In this document: positions 9,691-24,600 of the stretch, in pieces
How the letters are laid out: every line of letters begins with the position of its first letter
Numbering within the stretch: position 1 is the stretch's first letter
Assembly: GCA_907164885.2 (NCBI GenBank)
Contig: OU015503.1
Span: forward strand, 126,753,764 to 126,817,763
Direction: 5' to 3'
Origin: Dolomedes plantarius
Lineage: Eukaryota > Arthropoda > Arachnida > Araneae > Dolomedidae
DNA: 64,000 nucleotides
Translations under genes and position numbers: made by a program
The notes under the pieces: model-generated
Databases searched by the model: none
Told to the model about the DNA's origin: nothing
Seen by the model: the letters and a program-made list of their open reading frames with translations, nothing else

Positions 9691-12600
9691 CTGCAAAACA
9701 CAAATTATCAATTAAAACTCATCTATACATATAAACAGTTTCGTAACTGACTGACTGACAGATAATGCACAGACTAAACGACTGGACTTGAAGGTTTGAA
9801 ATTTTGCATGGTAAATCTTCTTATAGTGTAGAGGTGCACTAAGAAAGATTTTTGAAAAATTCTTCTTAAATTTTTTTAAATTAAATTTTTAAGTTGTTTT
9901 TGTAGCACTTTTAAGTTTGCATTTAAAATAATAATCTCAGGGTTGTAAAATTTATATCACGAGAAAGATCCTAAAAATTCCTTTAAAGTGAAATCTTTTT
10001 CGACTCTTTACCTCCATTTTCTGATTTTTGGTGAATTTTAAAAAATTAATTTTTATAATTTAATTTATTAAATGCAGATCACATGGTTTCTTTTCTTTTT
10101 GCGATACTTTAAACTAATTTTGTGTCACATGCATAACAACGGAATAAATTGACAAAAAAAAATATTGTTTTCTTTCTAATGTGGCAGACAATTGGACATT
10201 ATCCAAAAAAAATATTAAAATACAGTAAAAGAAATGTTCCTCAAACTGTACTATATTCTTTAGTATGTCCTATTAGATTTAATTTGAATAATTTCTTCTA
10301 CATTATTTTGTCTATAAAAATATCCGCTATGATTTTTTTATAAATATATTTTTTGGTTTTTATTTTTTTAAGGAGGGGCATTAATTGCTTATATTGACCA
10401 TTGTATTTATTATAAATATATTTTGGGGTTTTTTGTTTTGGTATTAATTGCATACATTGACCATTATATTTATTATAAATATATTTTTGGGCGTTTTGTT
10501 TGGCATTAATTGCATACATTGAGTGTTGTATTTAATTTGAATGTACTCCGTAGCGAAGCACGGGTATTCAACTAGTTTATGTATAAAAAAGCCAAATACC
10601 ACTCACTCACTGAATTTCTCTAACCGCATGTCCCAGGAAGCTGAAATTTTGCAAGGTGGTTCCTAACTTTTGTGTATCAGGGACCACTTGTCAAAAAAAA
10701 AAAAAAAATTGGGGGACCCTCTCCCATCCAATTTATTTAGAAGCATAAATGGGTGTTATTTTCTGAATAAACAACTTTAATAAAAAGTGACAAATAACCT
10801 TAATAAGAATAACAAATTTAAAGTAAAAGAAAACTTAATAGCAAACATAAAAGCTTACGAAAATTTAAAAATGATCGAGATTTTTCAGCCTGCATTTGCT
10901 TTACTAGCTGTAAAATGACTCTGATGCTGAGAATTCGCATCACAGAAAATATATAAGGAATTTTTAAGCAGAACAAGGATTTTTTTGTACTCAGAAAGCA
11001 GAAGAAATACAGGAATATTTAGAGTTAGAACAAAAAATTGGGAACTAAATATTTTTTGCCGCCAGTTCTAAAGATTGTTTAAATTTGTGGTCATTTTGAA
11101 ACAATGAAACCAATTTTTATCACTCCTGTCCTCGCGGACTACTAAATGGGTTTTCTCGGACCACTAGTTAAGAACCACTGCTTCAGGTGCTCACTAAGAT
11201 AGCTTTTTTTTTTTTTACTAAATTCAACTTATAAGAGGGTTGAAAGGGGCTTAACCTCCCTCCCCCCCTCCCCCCCACCATTATAAAACACTGTCTAACT
11301 GACTGTTCACTGTAATTTTGTGAAAAGCTGAAATTTTGCAGGGTGGTTTCTCTTAAGACCCTAGGTCCTCACTATGAAAGCATTTTTTAAAAATTCACCC
11401 TTTGAAGAGGGCTTAAATCCCCCAAATATATAAAACCTGTATTTAATGTTGGATCATGATCATTAAAGGATGGGGTTAAACCCTGTAGCAGTAAACTGTT
11501 AAACAGAAAAGTACCAAAATGCATTTAAAAAAGGGGGGGGGGGATAAGCAACGATAAGTAATCCTACATTAATAACCCACGGTATTTCCATTAAAAGAGA
11601 CTACCTGAAATATTTTTCTTTTTCTTTTTTTAATATTTTCAGAAACTACATGTTCTTGTTAATGTTTAAATGATTTGTATATGTCAAAACTAGCTGAATA
11701 CCTGTACTTTGCTATGAAGTACATTCACATTAATTAAAACGATCAATGTATGCAATTAATGCCAAAATATATATATATATATATATTTATAATAAATACA
11801 ACAATCAATGTATGCAATTGATGTAAAAATATATATATATATACATTTATAAAAAAAAATCGTAACAGATATTTTTATAGAGAAAATAATGTAGAAAATA
11901 TTCAAATTAAATCTAATAGAACATACTAAAGAATATAGTACAGTTTAAGGAACATATCTTTTACTGTATTTTAATATTTTTTTGGATAATGTGCAATCAT
12001 CTACCGCATAAGCAAGAAAAAAAATAAATATTTTTGTCTATTTCGTTATGCACGTGATGCAAAATTAGTTTAAAGTATCACAAAAAGAAAAGAAACCACA
12101 TGATCGGCATTTAATAAATTAAATTCTAAAAATGAATCTTTAAAAATTCACCAAAAATTAGAAAATGGAGGCAAAGATTCGATAAAGATTTCATTTTACA
12201 GGAATTTTTAGGATCTTTCTCGTGATATAAATTTTATAACCCTCATATTATTATTTTAAATGCAAACTTTAAAAAAGTTAAAAAAAACAGCTTAAAAATT
12301 TTATTTAAAAAAATCTAAGAAGAATTTTTCAAAAATCTTTCTTAGTGCACCCCTACACTATAAGAAGAATCGCCATCCAAAACTTCAGCGGTTTGGTCTG
12401 TGCGTTATTTATTTATTTATTTTTAACTAATCCCAGATTGTCTAGCAAGGCTAGACAATCTCCATAAAACCAAAAATTTCCAAAAAGTCATATGTCAGTT
12501 AATCAGTCAGTTACAGAACTGTTTTATATATATATAGATAATACACACATTTTTAATGATTAATACAGCTCATAGAAAGTAATTACTGGAAAGCTAATTA

Positions 12601-15600
12601 CAGTAAAAGGTAACTTTTTTAATATACTCAAAGGATGGGGTCAAATTCTTAATGAAAGTTAATTGACTTTATATATACATACATGAAAACACATATAGAG
12701 AAATAAACTGCAACAGTGCAATGAGTACTTTGCAATTTATTTCTTTTGAGTTAAAATACACTTACAATTTTCACACACAGAATAAAAGGTGACTTGGCTG
12801 ACGTAAAGTGAACAATAGGAACTCGGGGTTTGGGAAGAACCTATAAATAGATTGTTTTACATTTATTATTATTATTAACTTACACATTTAAGAGTGAAAC
12901 TGAGTACTTTTAACTGTTGCAATATAAGAGGATTACTATGAGAATATATTAAAAAGAATATTTGTAATGAAACAGCTCTTTATTTTTCAATAACTTTTAA
13001 AAAGTACCTCTTAGCAAGACCCAATTATAAAGCAGATGAAATACAAAATCTTTAATATTAATTTTTAGACCTGTTGTTTTAATGTGACAAAAAACATTCA
13101 GGTTTATTCCATACAGATGATAGTTGACTTGCATATTCTCAACTATTATATACAAATAGAACAGATTCAAATTTTATTACCTTACTTTCTTCATAAATAT
13201 ATACACCTTTGGCCAACTTCTTTTCATCAACATCACAAAATGCTTTTACCTGGAATGCAATGATACGAGATTAAAATTCTGCACTACTCTATAATACTAG
13301 GGTACGTTTTCGACAAGTTTAACAGTGTTTTGACAAACTAGTACAAAATATACTATGAAGTAAACCATATCTTAAAAACTATAAAACATAATAATTGGGC
13401 TGGTGTAGTGTACCCATACTAGTATGGCAAATTTTTAGTGGAATTTTACGCCAATTATCAACTTTGCCAACTTCAAGTTGGGCCCAAGGTAGCATAGTGG
13501 TATCTCGTTGGGCTTAGGATAGAGGGTGCTCTGTTTGAATCCAAGTGAACAAACACTATTAAATACATTTGTGTCTAGGTCATATAAGTGCACATTCAAT
13601 CTGAAGACTGGAAAGTCAGTGGGTGGGAGAAGGTACAAGCCTCCTAGATGTTGCCCCTTGGTGTGCTTGGTCAAAATTGAGATGGCAATACTGTGTGGTG
13701 TTGAAAGTAACCAACCATTCTCACGGATGAAGTGCAAATGTATTTGTTGACAAGTACTGTACATTTGCAGACAAAAAATTGCAACCTTCAGTAAGCAAGG
13801 CAAGTACCTTCATCTCTGTTCATGCAACCCAAACAAAAAATTCATGTTCTCCTTGGTTAATTATCTTTTTTATAAGATTTCCTCCCAATAAATATAAAAT
13901 ATTGGGAAATCATGAAGACTAAACTGATAATGCAGTGTTTTCAATAAAAAATTATCATAAAGCAACATTTCAGAAAATATTTTAAACATTAAACCTGAAT
14001 TAAAAAGATGACATAATTTTGAATACCTACCTGCACAAAAAGAACTTTATAAAATAATTACTTTAAAAATAATACCTCAAAAATGAAATAAATCTAATTG
14101 CAAAGTTTTTTTAAAACCCAGCATGGAGAAAATGATAGAAATATAGGAGCATTCACACGTTTTAAATGAGCTCCAAGTTTATGGTGGATTTTTGTTTATG
14201 ACTACCTCATACCATCAAACTCAACATAATTTCCATCATTAAGATAAGTCAATAAGTCATATTTTGTGAATGCATAATAAACATACTAAATGACATTAAA
14301 ATTAAAAAAGCATCAGGCATTTTATGAAAAAATCCACCCAAAAAAACCTGTCTTTGAAAATGAATGAGTAAGAAAATGTTTATTGCATCTTCAATATGAG
14401 TATAACATGTCAATCAATATTCATTGGCACTAATAGATTTTAAATGTTGGCCATTCCAATTACAGGTGTGGATGAAAATCTGCAAAGAAATATGTGGTCC
14501 ACTGGTAACATTTATTTCAGAATAAATAAATGAAGGCGCAACATAGGTAATGTTAAGCTATCTACCATTTAAAAACAGACACTATAGCATATTTGAAAAT
14601 GACTTGAGAGGAAAAACAAACAAATGAAAAATTGAAAAGCCATTGTAGGCAGACAAGAAGAATTTACAAGTGCACAGAAACTCACATGAATCTACTTAAA
14701 TATTTATTATACAACAGGCTTTGCTAAGGTGCACACGCCTCATTAATAAATTAACATGATTGGTGGTTGCATCATAGTGAGGCAGCAGATGAATTTGCAT
14801 GAGAGATGCCATATGCACAAGAAACTAATGTCAAGAAAAAAACTACTTTTTTTCTTTTAAGGGCAACAGGTAAGAAGATTATGGGGATTTAGGCAGAGTA
14901 AAAATAATAGCAGCAGAGTAGTAGCAAAACATTTAATAGGACTAAGATACCTTTTCACAGAACGTAACACAGAAGCATCTTACAGTGAACATTATTCTCC
15001 TTCTACTCTCGCTCACAGAGCATTACCATACAGGTAGAAATAAGGACGATGTCATAATTAAAGTGTGTGCATGCATGCCATAAGGAGAGAAAATGAACGT
15101 TGTTTCCCAACAAAGATATCACAAGAATAAAGTGTGAAATGTAGATTTAGGTTATAACTATTCTTATCAAATATAATGCACAATAGCAAAGGCTGCTCTA
15201 TCGTACTCATACCAGAAGCAATAAATAAATGGTTCATTTTTGCAACCCTGCAATTTCATCTTCAACTGCATGTGATAACAAACAGCTTTTGTTTCATGAT
15301 AAAATGCATTTCAACAGAATTTTTTTTTTAATGTTCCTCAGTTGTTTTCATAAAATGTTTTTGATACTCTGATTTTAAAAAATTTGCACATTCAGCTTTT
15401 TTTTTTTTTTTAAAACCGTTATTTTTCCAAATTTTATTTTTATGGGGGAGGGAAAAATTAAATAATTATAATGTAACAGAATTGATGAGGGATTGGATAT
15501 GCATATTTTTAGGGTGATCAGCCGTCAGCTTACTTGCTTTGCATGTAGAAGTTAGCCGATGAAGTTCAATTTTGCAAAACTGGTACAAGTACGATACATG

Positions 15601-18600
15601 CCTTTTTTTCTGAATTCTTATGAAAGACGCACAGTCTCCTCAACAAACAAAAACCTTTTTACCTTCTTTTTGTTCTCTGTTGAGAGTGATCGATAAAATT
15701 TTCTTCCCTGCTTCCCTGCATTCCAGATTGTAAAGGTTGACCAGTGGCTGAGTACATTCCTTTCAAGTTCTTCAATACGTATATTCCAGACAGTTTCTCT
15801 ATTCAAAATAAGAAACAAACTCTGAATGTAAAAGTCAACACATTTTAAAAACTTTTGGAGGACCCTTAAACACAGAAAGAGTTCTTGAGGTCTTAAAAAA
15901 CTGATCGGTAAAACAAGAAATGAGGTTACTCAGACACTGAAAATGTGGTTGCAGCAGGATGATAGCGATATAAAAGCAGATCTTCCTCTACCTTCATCAG
16001 TTTGCCTCCTTTTCGCAAGTGATCATAGAAAAATAAGAGGTCTTCGGGTGTGCCCTGAAATAAAATGTGCAATAGCTCACTTCAATAAATAGGGGTATAC
16101 AACGAAGCTAGCTTTGTTATTTTACTACTCGTAAGACCGTGAAAAATTTGATTAGAATTTTGCAATAAATAGTTATCTTTCGCAATTTCAAGATAGATCC
16201 TCAATACAGTATACTGGTTCTGCGAGTAACAGAAATTAATGTACCTTAACTTAATGTTTGATTAATAAGTATTTGAAAAAAAATTACAAATGATTACAGT
16301 AAAATTTTAGAATTAAAAATAATTTTTACCATTCCAAAATATTCTTATACCTTACCAGTGACACACCAGGATTTAATCTTGGGAGGAGGGGGGGGGGGGG
16401 CGACGAGATGAATGGAAAAAAATATTTATAATGCAAAATCAATATTCATAATGCCATTTCTATTTTTTTTTTTTTTGGGGGGGGGGGGCATACCCATTTT
16501 CTAATTAAAAATTCTTTATGTCCCTTCTTATCTTAATTAGTTTCACTTCTTCAACTACCATTTATTTCTGAGATTACATAAATATTATTGTTAGTAACAT
16601 AATAAATAAGGATGCTTTGAGTGAAATTATGAACTTTAAAAAAAGAAAAGGGATTTTAATAATTCCATTTACCTTTCCTTTTTCACTGAAGCCACCAACT
16701 CTATCGAATACATCTCTGTGACAAAACCACGTGGGCATTACTATAGTGGGACCAAATGCAGTATATATCTGAATATAAAACAATATTATCATAAAGAGTA
16801 AAAGTATTACAACATATTACTTCAGCCATTTAAACTACTTTTTTAAAAATTTAATATTTTTAAAGTGAAATTTTAAAATAACATCTGTGGCAGAAACATA
16901 TTAATGAATTCAAACTCTTGAAATTTTACCATTTGTTCTAAGAATAATTTTTTATTGATATCAATGGATTTCTAGCCACTGCAGTAGACCAGGTAAGCTT
17001 CTAAAGAGGGTTGTAGGTTACTGTTAGAAACTATGCTTTTAATTTCTTAAATAACCTTATTTTTCTTCTGTACAACATCGTTATAAATCATCTTTTAGTA
17101 ACGACGTCATTACAAGCCGATGATGTGTGACCTCGTAATTCAATTCATCGATGTGTTAATTCATACCACCACCAATGTATTGGAACCGTAACGGTGGGTG
17201 GTATGACTGGTAACCGAAAGGTATATGCAAATTTATCAGAAACAAGTATTTAAGCTCGTACTTATTTTTATATCAAGGCTGTCCCTTCCAAGATCGATTG
17301 CGGTTGATTTGGAGTATTATAAACGTTCTTGTTTTTACTGCCGACTGTTGCAGTGTATGTTTACATATGTTTATCATTATACAATAAGGGCAAAGTGGCC
17401 CAATTGGCAAGAGCAGTGGGCCAGTGATCTGAATGTCTCTGGTTCAATGCTCGTCGCTGCAAATCCACCGCTATGTACACTAATGGTGGCCGGTACACAT
17501 AAAATCTGTCGTGGCTGCAATGTCCTCCAAGTTCTCAAATTACCTCTGGAGGTGCTGGGTCAAGTGCATCGGTCTTGTCACTTGCCTTGGTTCTAAATTA
17601 CGGGACTGGCCCTTTAGCCAAGTCGGACTTCGACCCTCGCTGTGCTATTAAAAATTGGAGCCGTAACACTCTGCACAATAGCCTTAATTGGACTAACTGA
17701 TAGATACTATCAGTCAAGGGCCATCAGAAACAACAACATTATACAATAAACTTTAGTTTAAAAATGTTAGACTTTAAGAAGTTTTTTTTTAACCATTTTT
17801 TTTTTCACGGAAGACAGTTCATCAACCACTGCTGAAGTTTGCTATTACACTTATTTTAAGACTTTGATTTAGATGTTAGCAAATTGGTTATATACCAACC
17901 AATTTCTCAACAGTTACCACAACCCATGCACTCTTTCCCTTATCTTTGACCTTGTGCTGAAATAGACAAAAAATTCAGGGAGGTAGTTGACAATCTGCAG
18001 GCTGCAGATAAGACTTAAGTGAACTGCTGTCTTGCCCTATTCTTCAGGTCCTCCCAAGACCCATTGCTCTTGAAAACTTCAGAATAGTTACATGACATCG
18101 ACTTGCATCAGCTTCTGACTGCCTCCTTTGTTCTTTAGGGGAACTTATGGATTTCAATTATGGATCACATGTTCTTCTCTTCAAGACAAGCACTTTCCAG
18201 TCACAAATTTTTATAATAGAGGTCATCTCGACTGGGCTGCCCATGAGGAATTATGCTAACTGGACTTTCCCCCAACTTAGGAAATAAATTTTTTTTATTT
18301 AATCGTAATAGTTTAAAACATAAAGACTCGCTACATACATTCAAAAGAGAAGAATATTGGGGAAAAATTATGAGTATTTAGAACAGTGATTCACAACCTT
18401 TTATTGGTCATGGTACATTTTTAATAATTTAAAAATTTGGCAGCAATAAGATAAATTTAAAAGATTTTACTTGGATAATTGATTGATGTACCTATAATGT
18501 ATTTTGTGAAAACAGCATACGAAATAATTTTCATTGAAATATAAAATGAAATTGCATTACAAATTAAACAAAATGTTTATTTAACTACAAATTACATTTA

Positions 18601-21600
18601 ATGCAAAATTTGAGCTTAAGTTTTTTGATAATTTCATTTAAATTTGGACATAAAAATGGCTATGCAACTCTCATTTCGTAATCCAGATTTAAAAGTCTGG
18701 ATTTTTTTTGGGGGGGGTCTATGCCAAAAATCCAAATCTGCACAAAGATGTGGAAAATTGTAATAACAGCCTTAAAGATTTTTGGGATATTGTCAGATAA
18801 TCGTATCTAAGATTAATCCAGAATGAATAAATTGATTCCTTTGAATGTTTTGAAATTAAATATCGGTTATTACACACTGAAATTAGTTATTCCTCTTCTT
18901 TCAAAGTTAATTCATACACTGACGTACCGTTTATCACAAATGGATTTTGAATCCAATCTTTTTCATTTTTTTTTTTTTATTTGGAAAGTAATGAACAATT
19001 CTTTGTTCTATTATTGTCAAATGATCAATAACTATTTTATCAATCATCTTATAACAATCTTTTGGAACTGACTCAAACTTTTCTAAACTACCATCTTGTG
19101 CTTTATTCTTCCATAAAGTATTTATTTATTTATTTATTTATTTTTTTTTTTGAAATCCCAACAATTTATCAGTTGAGTTTAAAATATTATATTTTGGTCC
19201 TTGCATACTTGTATGTATGTTATTAAAAATAACAAAAATATCAGATAAATAAGCTAGCTTAGCACACACCATGTTTTGTCAGACAACAAATCAACAAAAT
19301 CATAATTATCTTGTTCAAAAAATATCTTTATCTCATTTTTTTAATTCAAGCATGCAAGATAAAAATTTCCCCTTAGACAACCACCTAACTTCTGTGTGCA
19401 GTATTAACGATTCATATTTAGACTCTATAGCCTGGCAAAATTGACTAAATAGGCGACTTTTTAATGGTCTTGATTTTATATAATTAATAATTTTAATACA
19501 CTATTCCAGCACTATTTTCAATTCTTATGGTAATTGTTTTGTAATGAGTGTTTCCCAATACAAAAAACAATGGGTAACTAATATATCTACATTATGATCC
19601 CTTAGATGTGCTACAAATCCTTTTATAGATCCAGTCATAGCCTGAGCACCATCTTCGAAAAAATCCAATGTACAAATTGCACGAAATTTTAATTTCTTAT
19701 AAATACGAATTAATTTCATCAAAAATATACTCTCCTGATTTGAAATCAGATAATTCACAACAACATAAAAATTGGTTAATTATATCATTTTGAATGAATC
19801 AAACGAAATGTGCTTTTCTCATAATATCAGTTATTTCGTCGATTTGAAGGAAAAATTTGAATTTGCAAGAGTTTTAGCAGCACTTTCTTCAACATTTCGG
19901 GACAAGTCTATAATTATGTGATGAATTGTGGTGGCACACTTCAAGAATTTCGTGGCACAGTGGTTGAGAATCACTGATTTAGAACAATGCATGTAATTAT
20001 TTAAAAAAGGGTTGAGTTTGAAGAGAGTGGTCTGTCATTATTTCCCTCAAATAATCATAAAAATGTGGAAAGAATGAACCTGAAGCCCACAATGTATTGG
20101 CTAGACTAAGAGGAAAAGTAATCCAAAAGAACTGATATTACACCTATACCTCACTTTACGGCCTAGATACGTTCCAGAAAAGTTGGCTGTAGAGTGAAAA
20201 GCCGTATAACGAATCCATTATTTTGATACAAACCCATACAAATTTAATTGGATCTGTTCCAATTTTTTATAAATAATATAGTTTTTAGTTCATAAAGCAC
20301 TTTACTCTTTTTATTTCCTATAAAAAATACTTACATAAAAATAAAAGTACAAAACAATGCAATAATAAACAGAAATAAAAAAATAAACATATAAATCAAA
20401 AACAAAAGAAATCATATATACATATGTATTATATGTATACATATAATAAAAAACATAAAATAAAATGTTTAAAAACCGTTTTAATCTAATGACGAACATT
20501 AACATGAAGAATCACTAAGCTATAATATGTTGCCATCATCACTTTCTGCTGTTGTGGCCGCATTAACGAAATATTATGGGCCGTAAATCGAAAAAGAGCC
20601 ATAATAAAAAAAGGCCATTATAGCAAAATACTGTATAAAGAGCGGCCGTATAGCGAAGCATGGGTGTATTACCTTGTACTTTTTGACAACTTAAAACTCA
20701 TATTATGGAATTTAATATTCTACATTTTGTGAAACAACCTAGTGGGCTTTGGACAGACAGTGCTCCGTTCGAATCCTAACAAGCACATTCAATACCTTTG
20801 TGTCTAGGCCAGATAGAGGCACGTTCAATCCATAGACAAGCAAGTCCTTCCACAAGGTCAGTGGATGGGAGAAGGTATGAGCTCTGAGGGAGCTCAATCA
20901 AGTTGTAGGTGGTATCAAGGGAGCCATGTTAAAACACCTGTAGAGTGCTTCCACATAAAAAGTAGTCAACCATTTCTATGGTTTACAGTATGAATGTCTC
21001 ACGACAAGTGCCTCCCCTTTAGCCCCCCCCCCCAAAAAAAAAAAAAACAACCTTTTTTAATAAGTTTTATGACCTAATTTTTAATTAAAATTTAGAATAG
21101 GAGATAAAAAAATATGCATAGCTATCAGTTTTGCCCTCTTTTTCATTTGTATGGCCTATTGTAGAAGGTTGACATTAAACATTACATTTTGATTCTTTTT
21201 TTAAAACACTGAATAAAATATACCTGAGAATAAAGTTGATGTGGCATGATATTATTTGCCCAATGAGTGTATCTTGGAGTTGAGTTTTCAGGCTTTCTGT
21301 GAAATTGGCTTCCGACTATCTAAGAAAAACATGGTGGGGGAAACACAGTATAAAAATTTAGTCAGTGCAGATATATCTAAATTTTTTATTTATCACATTA
21401 AAATTGATTCATTTTCGTAAGTTTTCATGAAGCACAAAATATAAAAGATAAAATAATATTTCTGTCTTTATTTTTATGAGACATATCCTTGCTGTTTGCT
21501 CTGACTGTGTCCAAATTGTATCTGAAGTTTTGGCCCGTTGCTTGTAAGAAAATCGGTGGAATCACAGCAAAATACAAACAGCGTGTGACTTGTAACAAAA

Positions 21601-24600
21601 CGTTGTTATGTTATTGCAAAGTAACACCAGCATTCAGTTGTCAGTGCCTGAAAGTCAATCAGTTATGGTACACTATACCAGGGGTGGCCAACTAAAAAAA
21701 ATCCAGGGACCACTTGAGAAAAATATAAATGACGGCAGGCCAACTGTCGTTTTAAAGCTAATTTTGTAAATGTCTGCTGTGCTGAGAGTGAAATTGCCTT
21801 CATCAAATATCAGATTTTAACTTTAAAATAATTTTTTACCATAAGATCGGGTTACTTTGTGACAGATTTTAAGTTTCTTCCTGTGCCAGCCAATCAGATT
21901 TAAAAGCAGCCCAAAATGGACAATTGCAAAACATTGGTACATAAGAGAAAAATCATAAAAATTCATTTAAAATGAAATCTTTTATAAATCTTTACCTCCA
22001 TTTTCTGATTTTTGGTGAATTTTTAAAGATTCATTTTTAGAATTTAATTTATTAAATGCTGATCACGTTTCTTTTCTTTTTGCGATACCTCAAATTAATT
22101 TTGCATCACGTGCATAACAACGAAATAAATTGACAAAAAAAAAATATTAAAATACGGTAAAAGATAAAATTTAATCACTAGACTCATTGAGATGGAAATT
22201 TTTAAAGAATTTAATTCAAATTAGTATGTTTTATAGTTATTAAACATACAAACTAATTGCATACATTGTTCGTTCTATTTAATTTGAGCATTTTCTTCTA
22301 CATTATTTTGTCTAGAAAAATAATCCGTTATGATTTTTTTTAAATATATTTTTTTTGGCATCAATTGCATACATTCACCGTTGTATTTATTATAAACATA
22401 TATATATTTTGGCATTAATTTCATACATTGATCGTTGATTTAATTTGAATGTACTCTGCAGTGAAGCACAGGTATTCAGCTGTAACATATATTTCTAGAC
22501 TATACACAAAGCTTACATCAAAATGAAAGTAAGAAAGAGAAATAGATTATGTGGACTTACCACATTATTTGTTGAAATACATGCGCCAAATTGTTTTGTG
22601 ATACGACTACAATGCATAACATCATCCTGAAAAGATTGCATGAATTTGAGAAATTATCAACTGGGGTATATCAAATTAGAGGAAAGTAAGCACACCCTTT
22701 GAAGTTTCCTACAAGAGTTTATTTAACAAGTTTTTTATGAGTAATATCAGTTAATATTTTTAAAAAATGATTAGTTCCCAATATATGGATTACCATTGTT
22801 TGACAACTTTTTTCTGCCATCTTAATTGTGCCAAAATGCAAGTACATAAAATGGATGATTGCCAGACCCAAAACAAGATGAAATTTGTGATAGTACAAAT
22901 TCACTGAGTTGGTAAATAATTCTCAAAAATACTTAATACGCTTTTAAAAATAATGAAGTTGAGAGAACTAGTTGAAAAACAAAAATCACCTAACTCAATT
23001 TAAAAAGTCAAAAATAGGGAAGGAAATATACAAGTTAAAACGTAGCACAAAATGTAAAATGAATTAAAAGTACTTAAACATTCATAAACACACACACAAC
23101 AAAGCACTTACAAATTACTTAAAGAATGCTTAAACACACTAAAACTTAAAACACTTAAAATGCATGAATTTATTTTTTTTAAATCTATAAAAAAATTTAC
23201 ATTTAAGAGTTATAAAAAACCTAACAAAATGAGGCTCAAAATAACCCTTTTATACTTGAAAAAAACCCTTTTATACTTGAAAATAAAATTTCTAAAAATA
23301 TTTTTATGAAATGCACATTTTAATGCATTAAATGTTTGAACAACAACAAAAAATATTTAAAAGGATCCTAAAGTTTTATTATATTTTGAGATTGAGAGCG
23401 TAAAAATTTTTCAGGTAATCTCTTCTAACGAAATTACTGCAGGTTATTAACGCAGGATTACTTATCGTTGCTTACCTCTTTTGTATGTATATAAGTTTGT
23501 ATGTGTTATGTACATATGTACCTATATATATGTAAGTATGTATATATATATACATACACTCAAGAGCCAAAACATTATAACCACCTGTCAATAACGAGTT
23601 GGCCCACCTTTGGCGCGCAACACACCTTCAACCCGCCTTGGCATGGATGCCACAAGTCCTTGGTAGATGGCCAGAGACAGTTTATACCAGATGTTTAAGC
23701 AACGGTCACGCAAATCCGAGATATTGTGAATTGGTGGTCTTTGAACTCTGAGCTGCCGTCCCATGACATCCCAAATGTGTTCTATCGGATTGAGATCCGG
23801 TGAGTTAGGCGGCTAGGACATTAACTGGAATTCAGCATCATGTTCCTGGAACCACTCAGACACAATTTTAGCCTTGTGACACGGGGCGTTGTCCAGCTGG
23901 AAAAACAGAGGCCATGTAAGGGTGCAACTGGTCTGCAATGATGTTCAGATACCCTGTAGCATTTGAGGGGTATGTTGATGCACCGATGTTCAAGGAAATA
24001 TAATTTTTATATTATTTACACTTTATTTACAACATACTAATCATATTGCTAATTGCCTCTAGCTAAGCGAGAAACATCGTCGCAGCTAGCAAAGAGAATC
24101 GAAACGTGCGGCCATAAAAAGACAGTGTTGCCAATCCAAAACAGGGAAATTTTGGAGGCGAAGATATTTATGAACATGGAGTCACCACACATTCATGGTC
24201 TGCTCTACCACAACCACGGGTCCCAGAGACGCCCAAGAGAACGTCCCCAAAGCATAATACCGCCACCACCGGCCTGTCTATGACCTACTGTACATTGAGG
24301 GAGCAACAGTTCGCCTGGAAGACAGCGTATCCTGACACGGCCATCGAAGTGATGAATGACAAACCGTGATTCATGTGACCAGGCAACTCTCTCCCACTGA
24401 TCCATGGACCAGTCGCGATGTTCCCGGGCCCAGCGCAGGCGCAGTTGGCGATGACGCTTGGTCAGCAAAGGCACACGAGTGGGACGTTTGCTACGTAGCC
24501 CCATATCCAACAGTGTCCGCTGAACAGTGTGCTGCGATACTATTCTACTTGGCCCTGCATTGTATTGGGCTGTCAGCCGAGCCACTGTCTGGCTCCGGTT

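Noticed and set aside
10298..10519. 73-codon minus-strand frame with repeated [10 protein letters not shown]
   Set aside because: It is the translation of tandem AT-rich units inside repeat D.
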